Of a stretch of 59,643 bases of DNA, positions 1 to 7,663 are shown piece after piece; within the stretch, counting starts at the first letter, position 1, and the number at the start of each line of letters is the position of its first letter. The position numbers were made by a program, and so were the translations under genes. This DNA comes from a marine bacterium B5-7 (GTDB lineage Bacteria > Pseudomonadota > Gammaproteobacteria > BQJM01): contig BQJM01000007.1 of the NCBI GenBank assembly GCA_021604705.1, positions 1 through 59,643 of the forward strand, read 5' to 3'. The notes under the pieces are model-generated. The model ran no database searches. It was given only the letters and a program-made list of their open reading frames with translations, and was not told the DNA's origin.

Positions 1-138
1 CAATTGCCGGAAGGATCGCGTCATGATCCCTGTGTTGCGATTCGCGCTGTGCCAGTGGTGAAAGCCATGTGTCAGCTAGTGTTGGCGGATGCGGTGTTGA
101 TGGGGCGTGTGGCAAGGATGGAGACGAATGATGAGTGA
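1..138 (+). CDS. aroC: Chorismate synthase, C-terminal end (partial)
   Basis: The window opens inside this gene; only the last 45 codons are present, ending in TGA at 136-138. The translated tail contains [17 protein letters not shown], which matches the conserved C-terminal RHDPC...RA.P..EAM block of chorismate synthase, the enzyme that makes chorismate from EPSP in the last shared step of aromatic biosynthesis. The stop codon overlaps the start of aroB, so the two are probably translationally coupled. The family assignment rests on this short motif plus the shikimate-pathway neighbours. Confidence 0.85.
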   Translation, partial: QLPEGSRHDPCVAIRAVPVVKAMCQLVLADAVLMGRVARMETNDE

Positions 139-1237
139 TTTGCATCCTATCTATTACGAATCACCGTACAGTAAGATCCTTAGAGAGTCTACACTATTAA
201 AATCGGTTAGGTTTAGTGCTGGGAATGTAGTTATCGTAACAGATGAAAGTGTCTCTGAACTATATGGCCACGAGCTTTACGCTTACTTCGCAATCAAAAC
301 GATTCCTACAAAGATTATTCTTATTCCAGATGGAGAACAGTCAAAGTCGCGATCGTGCAAACAATACATTGAAGACAAAATGCTAGAGCAGCATTGTGGA
401 CGCGATACTGTGATGATCGCTCTGGGCGGAGGTGTTGTCACTGATTTAGCTGGTTTTGTTGCCGCAACGTATTGCCGAGGTATTCCCGTCATTTATATTC
501 CTACAACGGTGATTGGCATGGTGGATGCATCGATCGGCGGTAAAACAGGTATTAACACACCGTCTGGTAAAAATCTATTGGGTACATTTACTTTGCCAAA
601 GGCTGTGTTCATTGATCCAAAATATTTAGAAACACTCCCAGAAAGAGAATATCTCTCTGGGTTTTCCGAGGTGATTAAGCATGCCTTGATTTATGACGCG
701 GATTATTTTTGCTTTATTGAGTCAAACATTGATGCTATTAAAGAGCGAGATCAATCAATTTTGAAAAAAATTATTCGACGTTCATGCGAAATTAAAATGG
801 AGATTGTTTCTGCCGATGCGAAAGAAACAGGGCAGCGTGTTATTTTAAATTTTGGCCATACCATTGGACATGCTTTAGAAAAATTAAGTGATTATAGATT
901 GTCACATGGGGAAGCTGTTGCGATAGGTATGGTTGCTGAGAGTTTTTTGTCGATGAAGCTAAAACGCTTATCCTCTGAAAATTTAAACCGCATTATGGTT
1001 TGCCTGCGAGCATTAGGGATTAACTATTATGTGCCCATACAATTTTCAAAAGATGATTTGTTGTCTGCAATGGCCAGAGACAAAAAAAATCGTCAACAAG
1101 AAAATCATTTTGTGATCCTCGAAAATATTGGAAAAATATCAGATCCTGTAGACTTTCAGTATACCTCTTCTGTTAGTGAAAAGAGCATAGAGCAGGTATA
1201 TGAATTTCTTACCACCTTTCTTAAGGCTGAAGCATGA
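131..1237 (+). CDS. aroB: 3-dehydroquinate synthase
   Basis: This enzyme converts DAHP to 3-dehydroquinate with NAD+ and a divalent metal, the second step of the shikimate pathway. The NAD-binding [16 protein letters not shown] block and the [17 protein letters not shown] block are both intact. Metal ligands are visible as the Glu of SEVIKHALI and the His of [11 protein letters not shown] and [12 protein letters not shown] chose the ATG at 131 (MSDLHPI), which overlaps the aroC stop and follows GGAG; an ATG at 128 is the alternative. The length of 368 residues is normal. The gene overlaps aroDE by four bases (ATGA). It is not next to aroK, the usual gammaproteobacterial partner. Confidence 0.95.
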   Translation: MSDLHPIYYESPYSKILRESTLLKSVRFSAGNVVIVTDESVSELYGHELYAYFAIKTIPTKIILIPDGEQSKSRSCKQYIEDKMLEQHCGRDTVMIALGGGVVTDLAGFVAATYCRGIPVIYIPTTVIGMVDASIGGKTGINTPSGKNLLGTFTLPKAVFIDPKYLETLPEREYLSGFSEVIKHALIYDADYFCFIESNIDAIKERDQSILKKIIRRSCEIKMEIVSADAKETGQRVILNFGHTIGHALEKLSDYRLSHGEAVAIGMVAESFLSMKLKRLSSENLNRIMVCLRALGINYYVPIQFSKDDLLSAMARDKKNRQQENHFVILENIGKISDPVDFQYTSSVSEKSIEQVYEFLTTFLKAEA

Positions 1238-2643
1238 TCGTCGGCATCATCTCAGAAACAGCGATTGAACATGTGCTGCCCGTGACCCAGGGTCTTGATT
1301 CGTCGGTTGAGGTGATTGAGTGGCGTTTAGATTACTTACCTGAACTTAATCTCGATGCGATACAAGCTGTTTTAGACAAAATTACCCTGCCAGTTATTTT
1401 TACGCTGCGAGCGGCGCTTAATGAAAAAACACGCTTAAAATATTTATTGCAACTTGTCGCATTAAGTCCCGCGTATATTGATATAGAGTCCCATGTGGAC
1501 GATGATTTTGTTTCACAGCTTAAACAAAAAAATCCCTTGGTAAATATTATTCGCTCACTACACTATTTTTATGAAACACCCACACAACTTGATTCGATAC
1601 TAGAGGCTATGCAACATCCTGATGTATCTATCTACAAACTCATCACATACGCAAAAAATAGCCTGGATAATTTGCGTGTCTTACATTGTTTGAAGAAACA
1701 GTCGAGTAAGATCTCATTAGTCATGCATTGCATGGGAGATTGTGGTCTTCCATCACGGATTCTCGGGCCCATTTTTGGCAATGTTTTTACGTATGGGGCA
1801 TTGAATGCGAAATCCCCAGCGCCAGCTTGTCCATCCGTGGCAGATCTTATGGAGATTTACCGGGTTCATCGCCTAAATACAGATACAAAGGTCTACGCTT
1901 TACTGGGTGATCCCGTCGCACATAGTATTGGGCACTTGTATCACAATAAAATATTTTCTGAGAAAGAGTTTAATTGTGTGTATGTTAAATTCCAGTTGAA
2001 AGCTGAAGAGCTTCCCATGTTTTTTAAAAATATAAAAGGCTTACCTTTTTCCGGATTCAGCGTGACGATGCCACTGAAAGAAGCCGTTATTCCCTTTGTT
2101 GATGAATTGAATGAAAGCGAACAAGAAATTGGCGCAGTGAATACAATAAAAATTATCAGTGAAAAACGCTACGGGATAAACACGGATGGAGACGGGGCTT
2201 TAGATGCTATTGAGCAGCATGGTTCAGTGAAAAATAAAAGAATGTTAATCATTGGCGCAGGGGGCGCAGCTAAAGCGATTGCATATGCTGCGCATCAACG
2301 TGGCGCTGCGATCACAGTGTTGAATAGAACGCTGGTGCACGCAACAAGCTTGGCGGAAAGCCTGGGTGGCGTGGCCTACGACTTTCAGGGTTTTAAGCAA
2401 TATGAGGGTAAGCCATTTAATGTGGTGATTTCTGCGGTGCCCAGTGATACAGCGTTGGATGTAACGCTATTCAATTTGATTGGCGCATATGTTTCAAAGA
2501 AGACAATCTTCATGGGGATTGATTACTTAAGTCAGCAAAGTTTGTTAAGTGAGCACATGCATGCACACGGTTGTGTGACAATCGGTCCTCGAGAAATGTT
2601 TTACCGACAGGCAGCGAGGCAGCAGGGGTGTTGGTCGAGCTGA
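1234..2643 (+). CDS. aroDE: Bifunctional 3-dehydroquinate dehydratase / shikimate dehydrogenase
   Basis: One chain carries two enzymes. Residues 1-215 resemble type I dehydroquinase: His110 in RSLHYF and Lys135 in YKLITYAKN fit the catalytic His and Schiff-base Lys. Residues 218-469 are shikimate dehydrogenase: the GDPVAHSIGHLYHN substrate motif, Lys282 in FSVTMPLKE, Asp318 in NTDG and the NADP site IIGAGGAAKAI. Together they turn 3-dehydroquinate into shikimate. Most gammaproteobacteria keep aroD and aroE separate; the fusion is known from plants and Chlamydiae. The start overlaps the aroB stop. A deleted second copy of the aroE half lies at 4533-4782. Confidence 0.94.
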   Translation: MIVGIISETAIEHVLPVTQGLDSSVEVIEWRLDYLPELNLDAIQAVLDKITLPVIFTLRAALNEKTRLKYLLQLVALSPAYIDIESHVDDDFVSQLKQKNPLVNIIRSLHYFYETPTQLDSILEAMQHPDVSIYKLITYAKNSLDNLRVLHCLKKQSSKISLVMHCMGDCGLPSRILGPIFGNVFTYGALNAKSPAPACPSVADLMEIYRVHRLNTDTKVYALLGDPVAHSIGHLYHNKIFSEKEFNCVYVKFQLKAEELPMFFKNIKGLPFSGFSVTMPLKEAVIPFVDELNESEQEIGAVNTIKIISEKRYGINTDGDGALDAIEQHGSVKNKRMLIIGAGGAAKAIAYAAHQRGAAITVLNRTLVHATSLAESLGGVAYDFQGFKQYEGKPFNVVISAVPSDTALDVTLFNLIGAYVSKKTIFMGIDYLSQQSLLSEHMHAHGCVTIGPREMFYRQAARQQGCWSS

Positions 2644-2652
2644 TCTCGCACA
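2630..2652 (+). repeat. Direct repeat R1 at the 3' end of aroDE
   Basis: This 23-bp stretch spans the aroDE stop codon and recurs at 3829-3851 with one mismatch. Weaker similarity continues downstream of both copies (an ACTTGCCT-like block, then GTTTTACAATG versus GTGTTACAATG). The whole segment of about 110 bases therefore looks duplicated on either side of the RhuM-like gene. Confidence 0.75.
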
Positions 2653-2747
2653 AAATGAAAATGTTTTTTAAAATAAAAAGCTTGCCTTAAGAAGTGAAAG
2701 TTTTACAATGAGAAATACATTTCTTATTGCAAATAGGGAGCCTTTGA

Positions 2748-3794
2748 GTGAGTGATCGCGAAAAATATGAAAGTTATGGCGACAAGCGCTTGATTCGTAA
2801 TAGCACGGCTGAATTTTTAATTTTCACCAGTCAAAGTGGTGGGCAGAGCATTGAGGCGCGCTATCAAGATGAGACCATTTGGCTTTCTCAGCGGTTGATG
2901 GCAGAGCTATTTGACGTCAAAGTTCATACCATTAACGAGCATCTTAAGAATATTTTTGAGCAAAAAGAGGTCGACCCTGAGGCAACTATTCGGAAATTCC
3001 GAATAGTTCAAAAAGAAGGTGAGCGTGAGGTCTCGCGACATGTTGATTTCTATAACCTCGATGCAGTGATTTCTGTGGGCTACCGTGTTAACTCGGTTCG
3101 CGCGACGCAATTTCGTCAATGGGCAACGCAGGTCTTAAGAGAATTTTCTATTAAGGGATATGTGCTTGATAAAAAGCGTATGGAAAATGGTAGCTATCTT
3201 GGAGAAGACTATTTTGAGCATTTGCTGGAAGAAATCCGAGAAATTCGCCTAAGTGAGCGACGCTTTTATCAAAAGATCACAGATATTTATGCTACTAGCC
3301 TGGATTACAATAAGGACGCATCTACCACTAAAACATTTTTTTCCAAGATCCAGAATAAGCTGCACTTTGCGATCCATGGAAAAACTGCAGCAGAGCTCAT
3401 CGTTGATAGGGCTAATAGTGAGAAAACCAATATGGGGTTAACATCTTGGGAAGGTGCACCTGCAGGCAAGATTATGAAAGCGGATGTTGCTGTTGCAAAA
3501 AATTACTTAGCACAAGAAGAGTTAACTTCACTTGGACGTATTGTGAATAGTTATCTTGATTTGGCAGAAGAACGCGCCAAACGAAAAATTCCTATGACCA
3601 TGGAAGACTGGGCGAAGCGCTTAGATTTGTTTTTGGAATTTGATGATCGGGAAATTTTACAAGATAGCGGCAAGGTTACTGCAAAATTAGCAAAAGAACA
3701 TGCGGAGAGCGAGTTTGAAAAATTCCGAATAGTTCAAGATCGATTATTTGAGAGTGACTTTGACAAAGTCATTAAAAAGTTAATGGATACTTGA
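2748..3794 (+). CDS. RhuM-family protein
   Basis: The protein matches the RhuM family first named in a Salmonella pathogenicity island; its molecular function is unknown. Family blocks are present: IWLSQRLMAELFDVKVHTIN, the HVDFYNLDAVISVGYRVNS block followed by RATQFRQWATQVL, and the C-terminal TMEDWAKRLDLFLEFDDREIL. The N-terminal 130 residues look like a helix-turn-helix DNA-binding fold of the phage antirepressor type, which is inference. The start is GTG at 2748 behind GGGAG. The length of 348 residues is close to full. The gene sits between two copies of a duplicated aroDE 3' segment, suggesting insertion by recombination. Confidence 0.88.
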   Translation: MSDREKYESYGDKRLIRNSTAEFLIFTSQSGGQSIEARYQDETIWLSQRLMAELFDVKVHTINEHLKNIFEQKEVDPEATIRKFRIVQKEGEREVSRHVDFYNLDAVISVGYRVNSVRATQFRQWATQVLREFSIKGYVLDKKRMENGSYLGEDYFEHLLEEIREIRLSERRFYQKITDIYATSLDYNKDASTTKTFFSKIQNKLHFAIHGKTAAELIVDRANSEKTNMGLTSWEGAPAGKIMKADVAVAKNYLAQEELTSLGRIVNSYLDLAEERAKRKIPMTMEDWAKRLDLFLEFDDREILQDSGKVTAKLAKEHAESEFEKFRIVQDRLFESDFDKVIKKLMDT

Positions 3795-3828
3795 ACTTAC
3801 CCCCGCACAATCAGCAGGCAGAAAATGT

Positions 3829-3851
3829 GCTGGTCGAGCTGATCTCGCACA
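3829..3851 (+). repeat. Direct repeat R2 downstream of the RhuM-like gene
   Basis: This copy matches the sequence around the aroDE stop codon (2630-2652) at 22 of 23 positions, followed by a diverged promoter-like stretch. R1 and R2 bracket the RhuM-like gene. Confidence 0.75.
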
Positions 3852-3954
3852 GAACGCAAATGCTAAGTAAATACATAAATTATAAAATATTGCCTCATCA
3901 ATAACTTGCCTCGTGCAACTAAAGTGTTACAATGGAAAAAGAAGTTTCTTTTGA

Positions 3955-4161
3955 GAGGGTGCCTATCAAGGGCAATATTTCATCGTTGAATGGTATGTTG
4001 ACTCCAATAACCGTAATCATGCGTTTGATTATTATTCGCTGCTTAGTGTTGCTGAACGTGTGAAAGTTTTACGTTTATTTAAGCGCATCGGCGATGGGGG
4101 AAGGATACTAGATAAAACCAAGTTTCGTTCGAAGAAACGAGTACTTTACACGACAAAATAA
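3955..4161 (+). pseudogene. Broken RelE/HigB (Gp49-like) toxin fragment
   Basis: The open frame has no usable start codon (a TGA lies at 3952) and encodes about 68 residues ending in TAA at 4159-4161. Blocks such as FIVEWYVDSNNRNHAFDYY and RVKVLRLFKRIGDGG followed by KTKFR resemble the N-terminal half of phage Gp49-like HigB/RelE toxins. The later part, where the family continues with an IYAFKP-like strand and the catalytic basic residues, is missing. It lies directly upstream of an HTH antitoxin, the usual toxin-first HigBA order. I read it as a toxin damaged at both ends. An ATG at 3932 opens a different frame that stops early. Confidence 0.6.
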
Positions 4162-4172
4162 TGAGGTGTGTC

Positions 4173-4469
4173 ATGAAAAGAAAAGTTGAGTCAACATTCG
4201 ATCGTGAAATGCGAGATCATGAATTTAGTGTAATGTTCGAAGAATCCTACAAAGAATTACTGCTTTCTGAGTTGATGTGCGCCATCATGAAAGAAGATAA
4301 CAAAACGGTAAGGAAGTTGGCAGAAGAAGTTGGCTTATCTCCTACTGTCATTCAAAAATTACGCTCAGGCAAGCAAGAAGACGTTAAGCTAAGAAATTTT
4401 CTGAGTATCTTGCGAGTATGCGGATTTAAGCTGGTCTTAGAAAAGGGAAAGAAAAGACTGTATTTATAA
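4173..4469 (+). CDS. HigA-like helix-turn-helix antitoxin
   Basis: A 98-residue protein with a Cro/CI-type helix-turn-helix near residues 48-75 (NKTVRKLAEEVGLSPTVIQK). Size, fold and the upstream toxin fragment indicate the antitoxin of a HigBA-type module, which would bind its own promoter and neutralise the toxin. I chose the ATG at 4173 (MKRKVES) because TGAGGTG precedes it; an ATG at 4161 overlaps the toxin stop. The frame is intact although the toxin is not, so it may persist as a solitary regulator. The segment 4470-4532 after it is GC-rich with short inverted repeats and no gene. Confidence 0.75.
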   Translation: MKRKVESTFDREMRDHEFSVMFEESYKELLLSELMCAIMKEDNKTVRKLAEEVGLSPTVIQKLRSGKQEDVKLRNFLSILRVCGFKLVLEKGKKRLYL

Positions 4470-4532
4470 ATGATGGCGGCGGGAATTATTCGGCGCATCC
4501 CTGCGCCTCACCTTCGCTACGCTCAGGCCGGC

Positions 4533-4782
4533 ATTTTTAAAGAATATAAAAGGTTTACCTTTTATCGGATTCAGTGTGACAACGCCACTCAAAAAATGCA
4601 TCATTCCTTTTGTCGATGAGCCAGATGAAAATGCACAAGCGATTGGCGCTATGAGTATTGATTATCTCAGTGATGAGAATGTGCTAAGCCAAAAGATGCA
4701 AGCACACGGTTGCATGACGATTGATCCACGCAAGATGTTTTATCGGCAGGCGCAACTGAAGCAAGTGGTTTGGTCTGCGTGA
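4533..4782 (+). pseudogene. Internally deleted aroE remnant
   Basis: Two blocks align with the aroE half of aroDE. The first covers residues about 266-300 (LKNIKGLPF, GFSVTTPLKK, IPFVDEPDENAQAIGA). The second covers the C-terminus (SIDYLSDENVLSQKMQAHG, then PRKMFYRQA). They join near 4653 and lack the whole NADP-binding domain, so it cannot be an active enzyme. The sequence has diverged from aroDE at many silent and coding positions, so the duplication is not recent. The 3' half lies antisense to the F-box/ankyrin gene at 4667-6865 and encodes that protein's C-terminal tail on the other strand. Confidence 0.85.
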
Positions 4783-6865
4783 TGGCTTCTGTGATGTACG
4801 TGACTATCTCCGAGTGCCTTCCTTCTTGGGCGTATTCCAGAGCGGTTTTTCCCAAGTTATCTTGCAAAGCCTTGTTTCTGAGCAAGTTGATGCGTGCGTG
4901 CTTGTTGGCTAGCAGGGCTTTGACTGTATCGGAATGCCCCTTGGAGGCTGCGAGATGTAGGGCGGTTCTTCCATAGTTATTTTTCAATACAGCATTGCCA
5001 AGCAATGCGATGCATGCGTCGTCGTTGTCTAGCAGCGCCTGAAGCGTGAGGGTGTTCCCCGTGTCGGCTGTGATATGTAGAGCGCTTTCTTGCCAGTTAT
5101 CTGTCAAAACATTACGGTTGAGCAAGGCGGTGCGTGCGTCGTCGTTGTCTAGCAGGGCTTGCATTGTGGTGGGATTGATCCTGTATGCTGTGTAATGCAA
5201 AGCAGTTCTTTTCTTGTGATCTGTTAATACCTCAAACTTGAGCAAAGCCGCGCATGCGTCGTCGTTCTTTAGCAGGGCTTGGACTGAGGCAGCTATCCCC
5301 TCGAAGGCTACGTGATGTAATGCAGTTCTTCCTTTGTTATCTTTCAATGCGCTAGGCTTGAGCAAAGCCGCGCATGCGTCGTCGTTGTTTAGCAGAGTTC
5401 GGATCATGCTGGCGTGCCGCTGGCATGCCGCGTTATGCAGAGCAGTTTTTCCCTCACTATCTTTCAATACTCCATCGCTTAGGAAGGCAATGCGTGCCTC
5501 GTCGTTGGCTAGCAGGGTCCTGGCCATGGTAGTGTTTCTGCTGTGTGCGATCCAATTTAAGGCGGTTTTTCCCTTGTCATTTTTCAATGCGTTATTGCTG
5601 AGCAAGGCGGTGCGTGCCTTGGTGTTGGCTAGCAGGACTTGAACCGTGGCGACGTGCCCACAGAAGGTTGCGCTATGCAAAGCGGTGCTTTCATAGTTAT
5701 CTTTCAATGCGTCATCGCTGAGCAAGGCCACACATGCGTTGTCGTTAGCGAGCAGTGCCTGGACCGTGGCGGTGTTTCCCTGGTGTGCGGCCCAACATAG
5801 AGCGGTCATTCCATGCATATCTTTCAATGCGTCACTTCTGAGTAAGCTGCTACGTGCATCGTCGTTGTTTAGCAGAGCTTGGAGCGTGGTGGTGTTCCCA
5901 TGCCATGCTGCCCAGCTCAGAGCGGTTTTTCTGCTATCATCTTTCAATGCAGCATCGCTGAGCAAGGTGGTGCGAGTGATGTCGTTTGTTAACAGGGCGA
6001 GAATGCATCGGATGCTACCAAGTCCTGCTGCGTGACAGAGTAACTTTAAGTGATGCTGTATGCCGCCAGTGGCGACTATTCCCGCCATCAATGCTATCGG
6101 TTGGTCCGTGAGCAAAGCCCAGTCCAGTAGGTGGGCGCCGATTTTGTGAAAGGGGATATTCAGGTGGCGATTTGAATCCAATGTTGCTTGGTGGTTCTGC
6201 CATTGGTTACCGTTTTCTGCGTTCCTACTAAACACCGCTTGCGCGCATTTAAAGACGTTGTCCAAAAATTGGGTGAATCCCCGGTGACGCGCCACCGCTA
6301 ACAGAGCAGTGTCATGGCTAAGGGAGTGCAAGCAGTCGTGTGGGGTTGTTTCTTGAGACAGGCCGAGAAGCATAGGTAATATTGTGGTGCACCAGGGCGT
6401 TTGTTCGGCAACCCGTTTCAATTGTGCCAGGGTTCTGTCGTATAGAATATCCCTCTCTGTTACACCAAACCAGGTGGTATTAACGCACCATTTGATCGCT
6501 GTGCTTAAGGACGCAGCCTCTTGGTAGGCAGAGTGCCATTGAACAACACCTGTGTTTGGCGTGGAAGACTGAACCCGTTGTTGGTAGCAGAATCGCAGCG
6601 CAGGATGTAGCGTGGTGAGTTGGTTAAGTAATTGGTTGTAAGGGGGGGGGGTGAAGAAAACTGAATAATGTTTTTGAAAAACACGGCACCACAGGAAATT
6701 GTCTCGGGTGATTCTCCTCAATGTTTTGCAGGTCAAGCACAGGGCGAGCTGCTGGTGCCAGATCCTCGCTTTCGGCGTGCTTCGCAAGAGCAGTAGGAGA
6801 ATGTATACAAGTAGCTCCTGAGGAAGCACGAGTAGCCGGTTGGGTTTTGTTCCTAGTTCGTACAT
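4667..6865 (-). CDS. F-box and ankyrin-repeat protein, probable host-directed effector
   Basis: The 732-residue protein starts with an F-box-like segment at residues 13-60 (LPQELLVYILLLLL, then LALCLTCKTLRRITRDNFLWCRVF). In eukaryotic cells this motif docks on Skp1 of SCF ubiquitin ligases. Residues 289-688 hold ten ankyrin units, each with a TALH/TALNWAA-like start and a V..LL core, at an unusual exact 40-residue spacing. The start follows AGGAG at six bases. Residues 72-75 are encoded by a run of ten C, a likely slippage site. The last 38 residues or so (from ITQTKPLAS) come from the antisense strand of an aroE remnant. F-box and ankyrin domains suggest secretion into a eukaryotic host; no secretion genes are nearby to prove it. 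Confidence 0.85.
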   Translation of the reverse strand: MYELGTKPNRLLVLPQELLVYILLLLLRSTPKARIWHQQLALCLTCKTLRRITRDNFLWCRVFQKHYSVFFTPPPYNQLLNQLTTLHPALRFCYQQRVQSSTPNTGVVQWHSAYQEAASLSTAIKWCVNTTWFGVTERDILYDRTLAQLKRVAEQTPWCTTILPMLLGLSQETTPHDCLHSLSHDTALLAVARHRGFTQFLDNVFKCAQAVFSRNAENGNQWQNHQATLDSNRHLNIPFHKIGAHLLDWALLTDQPIALMAGIVATGGIQHHLKLLCHAAGLGSIRCILALLTNDITRTTLLSDAALKDDSRKTALSWAAWHGNTTTLQALLNNDDARSSLLRSDALKDMHGMTALCWAAHQGNTATVQALLANDNACVALLSDDALKDNYESTALHSATFCGHVATVQVLLANTKARTALLSNNALKNDKGKTALNWIAHSRNTTMARTLLANDEARIAFLSDGVLKDSEGKTALHNAACQRHASMIRTLLNNDDACAALLKPSALKDNKGRTALHHVAFEGIAASVQALLKNDDACAALLKFEVLTDHKKRTALHYTAYRINPTTMQALLDNDDARTALLNRNVLTDNWQESALHITADTGNTLTLQALLDNDDACIALLGNAVLKNNYGRTALHLAASKGHSDTVKALLANKHARINLLRNKALQDNLGKTALEYAQEGRHSEIVTYITEAITQTKPLASVAPADKTSCVDQSSCNRVLASFGLAHSHH
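4801..6000 (-). repeat. Ten tandem 120-bp ankyrin-coding units
   Basis: Ten consecutive units of exactly 120 bp run through the F-box/ankyrin gene with no insertions or deletions; for example the sequence ctttcaatgc or a close variant recurs at 4861, 4981, 5101 and so on to 5941. Each unit encodes a 40-residue ankyrin motif in place of the usual 33. Units are diverged but related, so the array probably grew by unit duplication. Confidence 0.9.
6642..6651 (-). repeat. Ten-base C tract inside the F-box/ankyrin gene
   Basis: Ten consecutive G on the given strand (C on the coding strand) fall at codons 72-75, right after the F-box. Gain or loss of one base shifts the frame, and one alternative frame stops within a few codons. 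This is the classic structure of a slipped-strand phase-variation switch. Confidence 0.8.
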
Positions 6866-6976
6866 GCGGTGCTCCTAGGGTGTCGTCATGCTTGGTAGCT
6901 GGCATGCTAACATGACCGAGCGAAAAGGTCAGTATGTGCGCAGTCCTGCGCTTCGGCCGGCTATGTGGTTTTGATC

Positions 6977-7639
6977 TTACTTTTTGCGAACTAAGGTCAA
7001 CCCATCACCGACTGGTAACATGCTGAGGGTTACTCGTTCATCATTCAGAATGAATGAATTGAGTTTGCGAATAGCGACAGTATCTTCGTCCTGTATGCTT
7101 AGGTCAGCCACTTTTCCACCCCATAGAACATTATCAATAGCAATTAAACCACCTGTACGTAGCAACGCTAACGATTTTTCATAATAAGTAATATAATTCT
7201 GTTTATCGGCATCGATAAAAGCAAAGTCAAATGTGCTTTGCTCGCCATTCGTTAGTAAGCCGTCTAAGGTTTGTGTGGCAGGGGCTAGCTTCAGTTCAAT
7301 TTTGTCAGCAACTTTTCCCATTTCCCAAAATTGCTTAGCTAAATCAGTCCACTCGATGCTAGTGTCACAGGCAATGACTTTGCCGTTTTCGGGTAGAGAT
7401 AAAGCGACTGCGAGTGCGCTGTATCCCGTAAACGTGCCAATATCCAGCGTCTTTTTTGCATTTAGAATGTCTATTAATAAACGCATAAACTGTCCTTGTT
7501 CAGGGGATATTTGCATTCTATCTTGAAACCTTTTATTTGTTTCATGGCGTAGCTGTCCTAATATATTAGGCTCTCTCAGAGAGTTGGTTTTTAGATATGA
7601 ATAAACTGCAGCGCTTAAGTTGAGTGTTGTGTCTGACAT
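6977..7639 (-). CDS. SAM-dependent O-methyltransferase (caffeoyl-CoA/catechol type)
   Basis: A complete 220-residue class I methyltransferase of the O-methyltransferase 3 family. The SAM-binding motif is LDIGTFTGYSALAVAL, followed by VIACDTS. The metal/substrate signature FDFAFIDADKQNY and IAIDNVLWGGKV are characteristic of the divalent-metal-dependent catechol and caffeoyl-CoA enzymes, which methylate one hydroxyl of a vicinal diol. It is the last gene of a three-gene set with a permease (24 bases upstream) and a DOPA-dioxygenase-like protein, so a catechol substrate is plausible. The true substrate cannot be read from sequence. Confidence 0.9.
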   Translation of the reverse strand: MSDTTLNLSAAVYSYLKTNSLREPNILGQLRHETNKRFQDRMQISPEQGQFMRLLIDILNAKKTLDIGTFTGYSALAVALSLPENGKVIACDTSIEWTDLAKQFWEMGKVADKIELKLAPATQTLDGLLTNGEQSTFDFAFIDADKQNYITYYEKSLALLRTGGLIAIDNVLWGGKVADLSIQDEDTVAIRKLNSFILNDERVTLSMLPVGDGLTLVRKK

Positions 7640-7663
7640 AATGGTTTCCTCAGTGTAATAAAA

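Noticed and set aside
4801-6000. Regular 120-bp repeats as a CRISPR or satellite
   Set aside because: They are in-frame coding ankyrin units with diverged sequence.
5334-6035. Plus-strand open frames opposite the ankyrin array (102 and 98 residues)
   Set aside because: They are produced by the 120-bp periodicity of the real minus-strand gene and have no ribosome sites.
6624-6905. Alternative 93-residue frame over the F-box region
   Set aside because: It is the out-of-frame reading of the F-box gene; useful only to show where a slipped frame would stop.
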